NCBI GenBank assembly: GCA_965223485.1
Contig: OZ244993.1
Coordinates: forward strand, 3,162,001 to 3,226,000
DNA length: 64,000 nt
Direction: 5' to 3'
Origin: VXPQ01 sp965223485
GTDB lineage: Bacteria > Bacteroidota > Rhodothermia > Rhodothermales > VXPQ01
A program made the position numbers and the translations under genes. The notes beneath the pieces are model-generated. The model was not told the DNA's origin. It did no database searches and worked only from the letters and a program-made list of their open reading frames with translations. Below, piece after piece: positions 52,561 to 61,870 of this stretch. Position 1 is the first letter of the stretch. Each line of letters starts with the position of its first letter.

Positions 52561-54279
52561 ATGTCGGAAATTCGATCCGGCGACGCCCAGGGAGTACTTC
52601 CCGTGACCGTCGGGTCCTGTAAAAATCGTCCCGGGGGCGCTCTGCCCTTGCCGCGCTCCAGCGGCGTCCTGCTGCACATCACCTCGCTTCCGGGTCCGTA
52701 CGGCGTGGGCGATCTGGGGCCGGAGGCCTATTGTTTTGCGGATTTTCTGGCGGAAACGGGCCAGCGCATCTGGCAGGTGCTTCCGCTCGGCCCGGCGGGC
52801 CTTGGGAATTCACCCTATTCCAGCCCGTCCACGTTCGCCATGGACCCGATTTTCGTGAGCCCGGAGTTGATGATGGAAGACGGCCTGCTGGATCCGGAAG
52901 AGGGACACGCCTTCATTAACCCGGCTCTCGATCGACTGGCTGAAGTCGAACAGGGCACGGTGCCTGCCGAGTATCTCGCTTTCTATCCCGGCGACATCAC
53001 GCCGCACCATGCCTCCTGCGCGGATTTCGACAAAGCCCGGCGCATGAAGGCTCTACTCCTGAAAGCGGCCTTCGAAAAATTCGATGTCGGAGAAACTCCC
53101 TTCGCATTCGGCCCCGCCGCTTTCGACGCCTTCTACAGGGCCAATGCCCATTGGCTCGACGACTACGCTCTGTTCATGGCGCTGCGGGAAAGGCACGGCA
53201 ATGTCGAGTGGACAAAGTGGGCCAGAGAATACGCATTGCGAGACCCGGAAGCGCTCGAAGAGCTCTGTAACAAACGCACCGCCCGCATCCGACAGCACAA
53301 ATTCTCGCAGTTCGTGGTGTATGACCAGTGGAACCGCCTCAAACGCTACTGCAACGAACGGGGCATCCTGTTATTCGGCGACATTCCCATCTACGCGGCG
53401 CACGACAGCGCGGACGTGTGGACGGATCCCGACCTCTTTCACCTCGACGAAACCGGGCAAAGCGCCTTCTCCGGCGGCGTTCCTCCCGACTATTTCAGCA
53501 AAACCGGACAGCACTGGAACAACCCGACGTATCGCTGGGACGCGATGCGGGAGGACGACTTCGCATGGTGGACCCGCCGGCTTGAGGCGATCCTGAACCA
53601 GGTAGATCTGGTGCGGCTGGATCACTTCCGGGGATTCGCCGCTTACTGGGAGATTCCCCCGGGGGAAGAAACCGCCGTAAACGGACAATGGATGGACGGC
53701 CCGGGCGCCCGCTTTTTCGAATGCGTGGAAGAGCGGCTTGGCCCCCTGCCGCTCGTGGCCGAAGACCTCGGATTCATCACCGACGATGTACGAGACCTCA
53801 TAGACGCCCTCGGGCACCCCGGCATGGCCGTGCTCCAGTTCGCCTTCTCCCACGGCCCCGACAACCCGTCCCTGCCGCACAACAACCTGCGGAATCTCGT
53901 GCTGTACACGGGCACGCACGACAACGACACGTTCCTCGGCTGGTGGAAAAAGCTGGCTTCGGATCCGCAAAAAAAGAACGAGTACGACTTCGCCCGTGAG
54001 TACCTGGAGCTGGACGACTGCCCCGAACAGGAAGTGCATTGGGCGGCGCTCCGGGCAACGCTCGCGTCCCCTGCCGAGTATGTGGTCTTCCCGATGCAGG
54101 ACCTGCTGGGGCTGGGAACGGAGGCGCGCATGAACACGCCGGGCGTGCCCGAAGGAAACTGGGGATGGCGTTTCACGAAAGACCGGTTGACACAGGATAT
54201 CCGGGAACGTCTGAAGACCCTCACGATCCTGTGTGGGCGGGCAGAGGGCGCGGACACACCCGCACCAACTCATTCCTGA
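52561..54279 (+). CDS. malQ: 4-alpha-glucanotransferase (GH77)
   Basis: The 572-residue protein is a GH77 amylomaltase: RSSGVLLHITSLPGPYGVGDLG, WQVLPLGPAGLGNSPYSSPS, GDIPIYAAHDSADVW, the nucleophile region VRLDHFRGFAAYWEIP, the acid/base in LVAEDLGFITDDV, and VLQFAF with TGTHDNDTFLGWW. It transfers glucan segments between maltodextrins and releases glucose. It has about 35 extra residues at the N-terminus over the usual start at PRSSG. It is divergent from egtB with a 100-base gap that should contain both promoters. The glycogen genes glgX, glgE and glgB lie 3 to 8 kb away and form a shared alpha-glucan pathway. Confidence 0.93.
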   Translation: MSEIRSGDAQGVLPVTVGSCKNRPGGALPLPRSSGVLLHITSLPGPYGVGDLGPEAYCFADFLAETGQRIWQVLPLGPAGLGNSPYSSPSTFAMDPIFVSPELMMEDGLLDPEEGHAFINPALDRLAEVEQGTVPAEYLAFYPGDITPHHASCADFDKARRMKALLLKAAFEKFDVGETPFAFGPAAFDAFYRANAHWLDDYALFMALRERHGNVEWTKWAREYALRDPEALEELCNKRTARIRQHKFSQFVVYDQWNRLKRYCNERGILLFGDIPIYAAHDSADVWTDPDLFHLDETGQSAFSGGVPPDYFSKTGQHWNNPTYRWDAMREDDFAWWTRRLEAILNQVDLVRLDHFRGFAAYWEIPPGEETAVNGQWMDGPGARFFECVEERLGPLPLVAEDLGFITDDVRDLIDALGHPGMAVLQFAFSHGPDNPSLPHNNLRNLVLYTGTHDNDTFLGWWKKLASDPQKKNEYDFAREYLELDDCPEQEVHWAALRATLASPAEYVVFPMQDLLGLGTEARMNTPGVPEGNWGWRFTKDRLTQDIRERLKTLTILCGRAEGADTPAPTHS

Positions 54280-54383
54280 TCGATGGCGGCGTCCCTGCCG
54301 GCAAGTGGGTCCTCTTACGGGTACAGGCATATCCATGCCGGCATGAAGAACCGGTGAAGAGATGCCATTAGGAAGAATATGCA

Positions 54384-55829
54384 ATGCATAAGACCCCGGG
54401 GGTTACGAAAATGCGGCCTTCGCAGAATTGGGTCACATTACTTATACCCCCCGTGAAGTATTCGAGAAGGAGATTTCTGGGTGCAGCTGCATCCGCAGCG
54501 GTTCTTCCAATAGCCGGATGTGTCACCTCCTATGGACACCGGTCGGCGTACACGAGCCAGATTCTTAAGCCTCAAAACCGGAATACCGTCTTTTACTGGA
54601 TAGATACAGCCCTGCAGCAAGTACGGGACCAGAGAATTCTTACGCCGCGCGCGGCATACAATTACGGCTTATCAACGACGGCCGGCTTTCTTGCCGCAAA
54701 CGGGATTCTCCAGGCCTATGACGAGCCGTTTGGCATTGGCCCCGGTCCGCGCGGCGCCGATCCGGAAATCGCTTACGGGGTCGCTTTTTCCATTGCAGCG
54801 GGGGAAGCGTTTCAGCAACCCTTTCTCTTCGAGCGGATGGCGTTCAAAAACCAATTTCCGGGAAGCGAAGCCAAGCAACTCGGGGTCGAGTGGGGCCAGA
54901 GGGTTGCCCGCCATGTGCTCAAAATGCGAACCAATGACGGATCCGAACCGAGCGAGGTTAACTACTATCTCAACCGGTACAAGCGTCGCAAGGATTCGTT
55001 GCGCTGGCGCCCTACCGGACCGTTCTATGGCGCCAAACCAGGTCCGGCATTCGCCTCTTTCGATAGATGTTTGTTTCCGGGCCATGGCCAGATCAAACCC
55101 TGGACGATGACGAGCGGATCGCAATTTCGTCCGCCTGTATTTCATGACTCTGCGAGTCCGGAATTTGCTAATGAATTCGACACTGTCCGTCGCCTCGGAG
55201 AAGCGGATAGTGCAATGCGAACAGCTGACCAGTCAGAAATTGCACTGTTCTGGGAAGATGGCCCCTGGGGCATTACGCCACCGGGCCATTTCATCTATAT
55301 CGCCATGCAGCTTTTGCAGGATCGTGATCTCAGCTTCATAGAACTGGCCCGCGCCTTCGCGCTGATCGGCATGACGCAGTGCGATGCATCTATTTGCGCA
55401 TGGGACAGCAAGTACCATCATGATATTCTCCGTCCGGAAAGCGCCATTCGCGTTCGTGCGTCGCAATTCAATAACCCGGATCCGCGCGTGGCCCGGCAGC
55501 CCGACTGGCGAAGTTATATTCCCACGCCGGAATTTCCTGCGTACACATCCGGCCATTCCACGTTCGGCGCGACGGCTGCCGAGATGATCGCCCTGATATA
55601 TGGCCGCGACGACATTGCGTTTTCGGGCCGATCCCCCGACGAGGTGTTATGGCCGCAGTTGAAAGGCGTCACCAGGCATTGGACGAGCCTGAGCCACATG
55701 GCGGAAGAAAATGGTATGAGCCGCCTCTACGGAGGAGTTCATTGGGAAGTCGACCATAACGAGGCCATAAAAGCCGGTCGCGCGATCGCACGGCAAGCCT
55801 TTCACGTTACTTTTCCAAAGAAGGTCTGA
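54384..55829 (+). CDS. Vanadium-dependent haloperoxidase-family exported protein
   Basis: The 481-residue protein starts with a twin-arginine lipoprotein-like signal (KYSRRRFLGAAASAAVLPIAGC) and belongs to the PAP2/vanadium haloperoxidase fold. All vanadate-binding positions can be matched: Lys343 and Arg350 in KYHHDILRPES, SGHS (Ser389-Gly390-His391), and Arg447 and His453 in SRLYGGVHW. In active members His453 binds vanadium covalently and His391 is the acid/base. The enzyme would oxidise halide with H2O2 outside the cytoplasm, or act as an acid phosphatase. The next gene starts 1 base after its stop, so the two are coupled. Confidence 0.85.
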   Translation: MHKTPGVTKMRPSQNWVTLLIPPVKYSRRRFLGAAASAAVLPIAGCVTSYGHRSAYTSQILKPQNRNTVFYWIDTALQQVRDQRILTPRAAYNYGLSTTAGFLAANGILQAYDEPFGIGPGPRGADPEIAYGVAFSIAAGEAFQQPFLFERMAFKNQFPGSEAKQLGVEWGQRVARHVLKMRTNDGSEPSEVNYYLNRYKRRKDSLRWRPTGPFYGAKPGPAFASFDRCLFPGHGQIKPWTMTSGSQFRPPVFHDSASPEFANEFDTVRRLGEADSAMRTADQSEIALFWEDGPWGITPPGHFIYIAMQLLQDRDLSFIELARAFALIGMTQCDASICAWDSKYHHDILRPESAIRVRASQFNNPDPRVARQPDWRSYIPTPEFPAYTSGHSTFGATAAEMIALIYGRDDIAFSGRSPDEVLWPQLKGVTRHWTSLSHMAEENGMSRLYGGVHWEVDHNEAIKAGRAIARQAFHVTFPKKV

Positions 55830-55830
55830 A

Positions 55831-56874
55831 GTGAAAATGATACGATGTGGATTTGCCCGGTTTTTAATTACTGCCGGGATTGCATGGTTAGCAGGCACTG
55901 GAATGCATTATGCCGCAACGGCACAGGGGCTTTCTCTCAATTATGAAAGATTGTCGTCATTGGACGAACCCCTTGCAACCGAAATCGGCGATGTGACATT
56001 CTTGCTGAACGGCCTTCTAGATACACCGTTAGCCCTTGCCCTGGGCGATGGCGAACGACGACGAGACATCGATTTTATTGGTAATTTTCAGGGCAGTGCG
56101 CTAACGCAGTTGCCGAATCGTTGGCGGGTCGAACTGACCTATTTCGGCCAACAAGGCCCCGGTGATATCTATGGCTCCAAACCGGATGGAGGATACACGG
56201 ACAATGTGGCCTTGTCCATTGGCGGTATGTGGGGCACCGTGGTAGGTGGAAATGTTTCGGGCATAGTCCGCGAATATACGCGGCGCCTGCGCGGTGCAGG
56301 CAATGCCTCACTGGATTTTGACGATGCCCTTGGTCAGGTTGCGGACTGGGGCGGCGGTTATATCGGCCGATTTGGTCCGTGGATTCTAAGTACTGTGGTG
56401 GACGAAGATGCCAATCTGGATCTGGGGGCCACGTACCAGCGCCCGTTCGGCGCCAGAGATTACCGGTTGGCCGGGCGATATACGAAGAGGGGCTACACGT
56501 CTGTTGTTGGAGACCGTTTTGAAAACAGGGTTGTTAGTGTGGTCGGCGAATTCATTTACGGCAGTACATTATATGACGCGGGTGTGAGTTATGAGCGCTT
56601 TACGTCGCGTAGGCTGGATGCCGGTCGTTGGTATATATCATCAGGAGTTCACACTAAACTTGGCGTTCTTAGCTTGTCTCTCGAAGGGCACTATGGCCGG
56701 ATCGCAAGCAAAGATGAGATCGCGGCTGCGCTGGGTCTTCAGTATGATGTGGCGCGGGGATTATCTGTAAATCTTGGATTTAATTATGCGAAAGCCAGAG
56801 CAGATATTGGAAGTCGCAATTTCATTGCGCCGGAAAATAAGGAGGCTATCATTTCATTGAGATATAGTATGTAG
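55831..56874 (+). CDS. Exported outer-membrane-type protein, partner of the haloperoxidase
   Basis: The 347-residue protein (GTG at 55831; ATG at 55837 is an alternative) has a signal peptide (FLITAGIAWLAGTGMHYAATAQG). Its strands alternate in a barrel-like way and end in an aromatic/hydrophobic C-terminus (AIISLRYSM): VELTYFGQQGPGDIYG, YRLAGRYTKRGYTSVVGD, GVSYERFTSR, KLGVLSLSLEGHYGRIA, LSVNLGFNYAKAR. This is typical of outer-membrane beta-barrels such as porins. No family name can be given. Translation is probably coupled to the haloperoxidase, suggesting the two are part of one exported system. Confidence 0.65.
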   Translation: MKMIRCGFARFLITAGIAWLAGTGMHYAATAQGLSLNYERLSSLDEPLATEIGDVTFLLNGLLDTPLALALGDGERRRDIDFIGNFQGSALTQLPNRWRVELTYFGQQGPGDIYGSKPDGGYTDNVALSIGGMWGTVVGGNVSGIVREYTRRLRGAGNASLDFDDALGQVADWGGGYIGRFGPWILSTVVDEDANLDLGATYQRPFGARDYRLAGRYTKRGYTSVVGDRFENRVVSVVGEFIYGSTLYDAGVSYERFTSRRLDAGRWYISSGVHTKLGVLSLSLEGHYGRIASKDEIAAALGLQYDVARGLSVNLGFNYAKARADIGSRNFIAPENKEAIISLRYSM

Positions 56875-56893
56875 ATAAACGCCAGAATAATTA

Positions 56894-57358
56894 TCAAATT
56901 TTTTCACCTTTAGACAGCTCCAGTGGGCTGCATCCCATTTGTCTATAACAGGCGCGATAGAAACTCGAATAAGATATAAATCCAATCGCGTAGGCCAGTT
57001 CTGTCAGATTATAGTCGCCATACTTGAGTATCCGCTTCGCCAGCCGGATACGCAGCCACTCGATGTATTTTCGAGGCGTCATCCGTTCACCACAGCCCAG
57101 AGTGACTTCGCTGGCAAATCGTTCATAGAAGCGATTTGTTTTAATACCGCATGCAGTGATTAAGTCACGTACGGACAGGGAAGGCTCTAAAAGATTATTG
57201 TGAATATATTCGAGAGATCTTATGACATCCACTTTTTCTGCACGTGGTGCAACTTCATCTATAAAATGGATATAAGATCCATCTATGATTTTATTTTTCG
57301 AAAAATCTTTACGAATAATTAACGGAGGAGGTATTGTTATTTCAATCATAATTGACAT
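56894..57358 (-). CDS. AraC-family transcriptional regulator (short form)
   Basis: The 154-residue protein has a C-terminal AraC double helix-turn-helix (about residues 45-150; VRDLITACGIKTNRFYERFASEV and ILKYGDYNLTELAYAIGFISYSSFYRACYRQMG), with the family pattern AYAIGF...SSFYRACYRQ. The N-terminal 45 residues are too short for a full sensor domain. It converges on the outer-membrane-type gene (20 bases between stops) and is AT-rich compared with neighbours. It could regulate the haloperoxidase pair or the glycogen genes; no target site is evident. Confidence 0.83.
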   Translation of the reverse strand: MSIMIEITIPPPLIIRKDFSKNKIIDGSYIHFIDEVAPRAEKVDVIRSLEYIHNNLLEPSLSVRDLITACGIKTNRFYERFASEVTLGCGERMTPRKYIEWLRIRLAKRILKYGDYNLTELAYAIGFISYSSFYRACYRQMGCSPLELSKGEKI

Positions 57359-57498
57359 ACCTATGATGTTTGTATGACGATTTTCACTTGCGAAATATCG
57401 TAGACAGAAATATAATTTTCAATAGGGATTACAGATTTGGATGTAATTTCTTATTACATATTGTTTATTAAACTTATTATATACTATTCGTTAAGCCA

Positions 57499-59745
57499 TT
57501 AAAAACAAAGATTCACCCCTCGCCGACGCGCACGCAACACCGCCGTCGAGAACGCCTCCACGGTAATCCGCCCGTCCGCAATCCGGTCTCCCTCCCGGAA
57601 GTCCCCGTCTCCGCGGGCAGGTGAATTTTCTTCCGGTGCAGGCATATCCATGCCGGACACGAACTCCCAGGGACCTTGGGGCGATTCCGCCCCGGTGCAG
57701 AGCAGCGTTTCAGGGGCGGGGAGGGCAAAAGTCACGTCGTGCCCCCCGGCATTGAACAGGATCAGCATGGTATCGTCCTCGCGCTTGCGTCCCTCCGGAT
57801 CCAGACCGTGCAGGCCGCCTCCGCAAAGCAGTACGCCGAACGCCTGCAAACCATGATTCGCCCAGTCGCCGTAATCCATCTCGCGTCCGTCGGGATGCCA
57901 CCAGAGTACGTCGCGCGCGCCCTCCGCGTCCGTTTCGCCCCGCAAAAAGAAACGCCGCCGGAAACTCGGGTGCGCCTTGCGAAGCGCTATCGTCTTTTTC
58001 GTGAATTCCAGAAAAGCCTGCTTCCGGTCGTCAAGGTCCCAGTCGTACCAGGCAAGTTCGTTGTCCTGACAGTAGGGATTGTTGTTGCCTTCCTGCGTAT
58101 TCGAGAGTTCGTCACCGCCGAGCAGCATCGGAACGCCCTGGGAAAGCAACAAGGTCGTCACTATGCTCCGCTTGCGCCGCTCGCGCATATTCAGCACGTC
58201 GGGGCGGTCGGTGGGGCCCTCCTCGCCGCAGTTGGCGCTGTAATTGGGCTCGTGCCCGTCGCGGTTATTCTCCCCGTTCGCGTGGTTATGCTTCTGCTCG
58301 TAGCTGACGAGGTCCTCCAGCGTGAATCCGTCGTGGGCCGTAACGAAATTGATGGACGAAGAAAGGCGGCGCTCCGGCGCCCGGTACATGTCGTTCGATC
58401 CTGCGTACCGGGTCGCGAAAACCCCCTGCAAACCTGCATCGCCCCGCCAGAACCGGCGCACGACGTCCCGGAAAAGCCCGTTCCACTCGGACCAGAGCCA
58501 CGGGAAGCCGCCGACGCGGTACCCTCCCGGCCCCACATCCCACGCCTCCGCAATCAGCTTCACACGGCTGAGCACGGGATCCTGTTCGACAAGCGTGAAA
58601 AACGTGGAGGCCATGTCCACATCGTAGTGCTGGCGCGCCAGGGTAGTGGCCAGATCGAACCGGAACCCGTCCACATGCATTTCGCACGCCCAGTACCGCA
58701 GGCTGTCCATAACGAGGCGTAGCACCTGCGGGCGCCCGGCGTCGAGGGTATTGCCGGTACCCGTATAATCCGCGAGGTAGCGCGGCTGGCCCGGATTGTT
58801 CTTGTAATACAAAAGATTATCCAGCCCCCGCAGGGAAAGCGTGGGGCCGAGTCGGTTGCCTTCTCCCGAATGGTTGTACACGACATCCAGAATGACCTCG
58901 AAGCCGGCCGCGTGAAGCGTCCGGACCATCTGCTTGAATTCGTGCACGGCCCCCGCAAGACCGGCCGCGGCGTATCCCGGCTCCGGGGCGAACCAGGCCA
59001 ACGTATTGTATCCCCAGTACTGAGCCAACCCCTCCTCGACAAGGCGGCGGTCATGCACATGAGCATGTACGGGAAGTAACTCGATGGTCGTGACGCCAAG
59101 GCTCCGCAGGTGATCCAGCACAGGCTCCGAAGCGAGCCCCGCATACGTACCGCGCAGGTGCGGAGGCACATCCGGGTGTCGCTTGCTGATCCCCTTCACG
59201 TGCGTTTCGTACAAAATGGTATCTTCCCACGAGATGTCCGGAGAGCGGTCGTCTCCCCAGTCGAACCGCTCGTCCGCTACGGCTCCGAGCGGGGCATACG
59301 GGGCGCTGTCGAGATCGCTGAAAAGAAGGTCTTCCTCATCCGTTCCGATAACATAGCCGAAAAGACTATCGTGCCAGGAAAGCGGCCTCCCGATGGCCTT
59401 CGCATAGGGATCGAAAAGCACCTTGTTCGGATTGAACCGGTGGCCGTGTTCGGGGTCGTATGGACCATGTACGCGGTACCCGTAGCATTGACCCGGAGCC
59501 AGCCCGGGAACATAGCCATGCCACATGGGCCCCGTGCGTTCGGGGAGAGCAAGCGTTACCGACGGTGCGTCGGCCTTGCCATCCTCGAACAACACCAGTT
59601 CCACATGCTCTGCATGACGGCTGAACACGGAGAAGCGCACACCCTCGCCGTCCCAGTGCGCGCCGGGGGGATTCGGCTGACCGGGCCATATCCGGGCCTG
59701 GTTTTCCGGATGCGATCGTGCGGATTTCGATGTACCTTTCGACAT
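57499..59745 (-). CDS. glgX: Glycogen debranching enzyme (GH13_11)
   Basis: The enzyme removes side chains from limit dextrins. From the ATG at 59745 it has 748 residues: a CBM48 module (AHWDGEGVRFSVFSRHAEHVELVLF) and the GH13 barrel. The barrel shows DVVYNHSGEGN, the nucleophile in VDGFRFDLATTLA, the acid/base in LIAEAWDVGPGG, FVTAHDGFTLEDLVSYEQKHN and LLGGDELSNTQEGNNN, followed by a short C-domain. I trimmed the start from 59850 because the extra 35 residues are not family-like. It is divergent from glgE with about 110 bases between starts. Cytoplasmic. Confidence 0.94.
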   Translation of the reverse strand: MSKGTSKSARSHPENQARIWPGQPNPPGAHWDGEGVRFSVFSRHAEHVELVLFEDGKADAPSVTLALPERTGPMWHGYVPGLAPGQCYGYRVHGPYDPEHGHRFNPNKVLFDPYAKAIGRPLSWHDSLFGYVIGTDEEDLLFSDLDSAPYAPLGAVADERFDWGDDRSPDISWEDTILYETHVKGISKRHPDVPPHLRGTYAGLASEPVLDHLRSLGVTTIELLPVHAHVHDRRLVEEGLAQYWGYNTLAWFAPEPGYAAAGLAGAVHEFKQMVRTLHAAGFEVILDVVYNHSGEGNRLGPTLSLRGLDNLLYYKNNPGQPRYLADYTGTGNTLDAGRPQVLRLVMDSLRYWACEMHVDGFRFDLATTLARQHYDVDMASTFFTLVEQDPVLSRVKLIAEAWDVGPGGYRVGGFPWLWSEWNGLFRDVVRRFWRGDAGLQGVFATRYAGSNDMYRAPERRLSSSINFVTAHDGFTLEDLVSYEQKHNHANGENNRDGHEPNYSANCGEEGPTDRPDVLNMRERRKRSIVTTLLLSQGVPMLLGGDELSNTQEGNNNPYCQDNELAWYDWDLDDRKQAFLEFTKKTIALRKAHPSFRRRFFLRGETDAEGARDVLWWHPDGREMDYGDWANHGLQAFGVLLCGGGLHGLDPEGRKREDDTMLILFNAGGHDVTFALPAPETLLCTGAESPQGPWEFVSGMDMPAPEENSPARGDGDFREGDRIADGRITVEAFSTAVLRARRRGVNLCF

Positions 59746-59855
59746 GGTATATATAAACGAACGTACGAAGGGCGTTCCGAAACCCCGGAAACCCGCGCCC
59801 GTTCCAGCGCACCTGTCGGAACATCGCGCATTCACTTTTTCGACAAACATCGTAC

Positions 59856-61811
59856 ATGGATGATCTGAATTTGCCCGAACACTGTTCTTGCCCGGTGCTT
59901 ACCGGGCTAACGCCGCAAACGGACGGGGGCAGATGGCCTGTGCGCAGGTTTCCGGGAGACGAAATGACCGTCCAGGCCGACTTGATTACCGGGGGCCACG
60001 AGTGCATTGCCGCAGAACTCCTTGTTCGCCACGAACAGGACGAAAAGGAAACGGTCCACCGCATGGCGCTGCGCTACAACGACGAATATCTCGCCTCGTG
60101 GACACTGGACCGGCTGGGAACGTGGTTTTTTCGGGTACGGGCATGGGCGGATCCCTTTACGACATGGCGAGACCGGTTTGCGCGCCGGGTCGAAAGCGAT
60201 GACCCGGAGATCGAAAGCGAACTCCTCGTGGGCACAGGGCTTCTCAAGCGATCGGCGCAGGTTGCCAGGGGCAAGGACCGGAAAGCGCTGCTGCGCTACG
60301 CCGAAGCAATGGAAGCGGGCGACGCCGAAGCCGCGCTGGAGGACAAGGCGGCCGCGCTCGTGCAGGCCAACGATCCGCGTCCGGGCATGATCGAGAGCGA
60401 CACGTACGCCGTGCTGGTAGACCCCGTGCTGGCCCGCTTCGCCGCATGGTACGAATTTTTTCCCCGCTCCGCGCCCCAGGGGAAAGACGGCAGGAAAAAC
60501 AACGCGCCCCACGCCACGCTCGACGATGCAGCGGAGCTGTTGCCGCGCATCAAGGACCTCGGGTTCGACATCGTATACCTGCCCCCCGTGCATCCGATCG
60601 GGCATACGCACCGGAAAGGCAAGGATAATACGCCGGAAGCCGGCCCGGGCGAACCGGGCAGCCCCTGGGCTATCGGCTCCGAGGCGGGCGGGCACAAGGC
60701 CGTGCATCCCGATCTGGGCGGGCTGGACGCCTTCGACCGGTTCGTGGCGCAGGCCCGGAAACTGAACCTGCATGTAGCCATCGACATTGCCTTCCAGACT
60801 TCCCCGGATCATCCCTGGGTCCGCGAGCACCCCGACTGGTTTCAACAGCGGCCCGACGGCTCCATCCGGTACGCGGAGAATCCACCCAAGAAATACCAGG
60901 ATGTCCATCCGCTCGATTTTCTGTCGAAAGACCGGGAAGCCCTGTGGCGCGAACTGAAAAGCGTGTTCGAGTTCTGGATCGACCGGGGCGTGCTGGTATT
61001 CCGCGTGGACAACCCCCATACGAAGCCCTTTGCGTTCTGGACATGGTGCCTCCGGGAGTTGCGGAAACAACATCCCGAACTGATCTTCCTGTCCGAAGCG
61101 TTCGCCCGCCCTAAAATCATGTACGAACTGGCTAAACTGGGTTTCAACAATTCGTACACCTACTTCACCTGGCGCAACACGAAGGACGAACTGGTTTCGT
61201 ATTGCCGCGAACTGTACGACTCGGAGGTAGATGAATTTTTTCGCCCCAACTTCTGGCCGAATACGCCGGATATTCTGCACGAATACCTGGTCAAGGGCGG
61301 ACGCCCCGCACATATCGTCCGGCTGGCGCTTGCCGCCACCCTGTCGTCGGCGTACGGCGTCTACGGCCCCCCGTTCGAACACGTGGACAACGTGCAGCAC
61401 CCGGACCGGGAGGAATATGCGAACAATGAAAAATACGAGGTCCGGTCCTGGAACTGGAACGACCCGGATTCGCTGCAACCGTTCATGCGCCGGCTGAACC
61501 GCATCCGGCGGGAGAATCCGGCCTTGCAGCACATGCGGAACCTGCGGTTTCACGACACGGATAATCCGCAGTTGCTGGCCTACTCGAAAACCTTCGGCGA
61601 CAACCGGATCGTCGTGGTCGTCAACCTGGACCCGCATCATGAACAGCGGGGGTGGCTTTCCCTTGCTCCCGGCGATCTCGGCCTGCCGGAAGACCAGCCC
61701 TGGAATATGCACGACCTGCTTGGCAGCCAGCGCGCTTCCTGGAAAGGATCGACCCACTATATGCGGCTCAACCCGCAGAAAACGCCGGTGCGGATATTCC
61801 GCGCTGGATAG
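59856..61811 (+). CDS. glgE: Alpha-1,4-glucan:maltose-1-phosphate maltosyltransferase
   Basis: The 651-residue protein is a GH13_3 GlgE. It extends glucans using maltose-1-phosphate. Landmarks: PRSAPQGKDGRKNNAPHATL, VYLPPVHPIGHTHRKGKDN, HVAIDIAFQTSPDHPWV, the nucleophile Asp385 in VFRVDNPHTKPF, the acid/base Glu414 in FLSEAF, and NNSYTYFTWRNTK. The N- and S-domains occupy about residues 1-200. It is followed 59 bases on by glgB, with which it cooperates to make branched alpha-glucan. The TreS/Mak genes that make maltose-1-phosphate from trehalose, or GlgM, are not in the window. Confidence 0.95.
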   Translation: MDDLNLPEHCSCPVLTGLTPQTDGGRWPVRRFPGDEMTVQADLITGGHECIAAELLVRHEQDEKETVHRMALRYNDEYLASWTLDRLGTWFFRVRAWADPFTTWRDRFARRVESDDPEIESELLVGTGLLKRSAQVARGKDRKALLRYAEAMEAGDAEAALEDKAAALVQANDPRPGMIESDTYAVLVDPVLARFAAWYEFFPRSAPQGKDGRKNNAPHATLDDAAELLPRIKDLGFDIVYLPPVHPIGHTHRKGKDNTPEAGPGEPGSPWAIGSEAGGHKAVHPDLGGLDAFDRFVAQARKLNLHVAIDIAFQTSPDHPWVREHPDWFQQRPDGSIRYAENPPKKYQDVHPLDFLSKDREALWRELKSVFEFWIDRGVLVFRVDNPHTKPFAFWTWCLRELRKQHPELIFLSEAFARPKIMYELAKLGFNNSYTYFTWRNTKDELVSYCRELYDSEVDEFFRPNFWPNTPDILHEYLVKGGRPAHIVRLALAATLSSAYGVYGPPFEHVDNVQHPDREEYANNEKYEVRSWNWNDPDSLQPFMRRLNRIRRENPALQHMRNLRFHDTDNPQLLAYSKTFGDNRIVVVVNLDPHHEQRGWLSLAPGDLGLPEDQPWNMHDLLGSQRASWKGSTHYMRLNPQKTPVRIFRAG

Positions 61812-61870
61812 GATGCGCAGGCATGACTCCGAGTCATGTCATTAGGTACCCTTGGCAACTTTCAGATATA

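Noticed and set aside
59907..61757. 616-codon minus-strand frame
   Set aside because: It is antisense to glgE, which has all catalytic residues.
61652..61870. Longer N-terminus for glgB
   Set aside because: It overlaps the end of glgE in another frame and precedes the normal branching enzyme start; not family-like.
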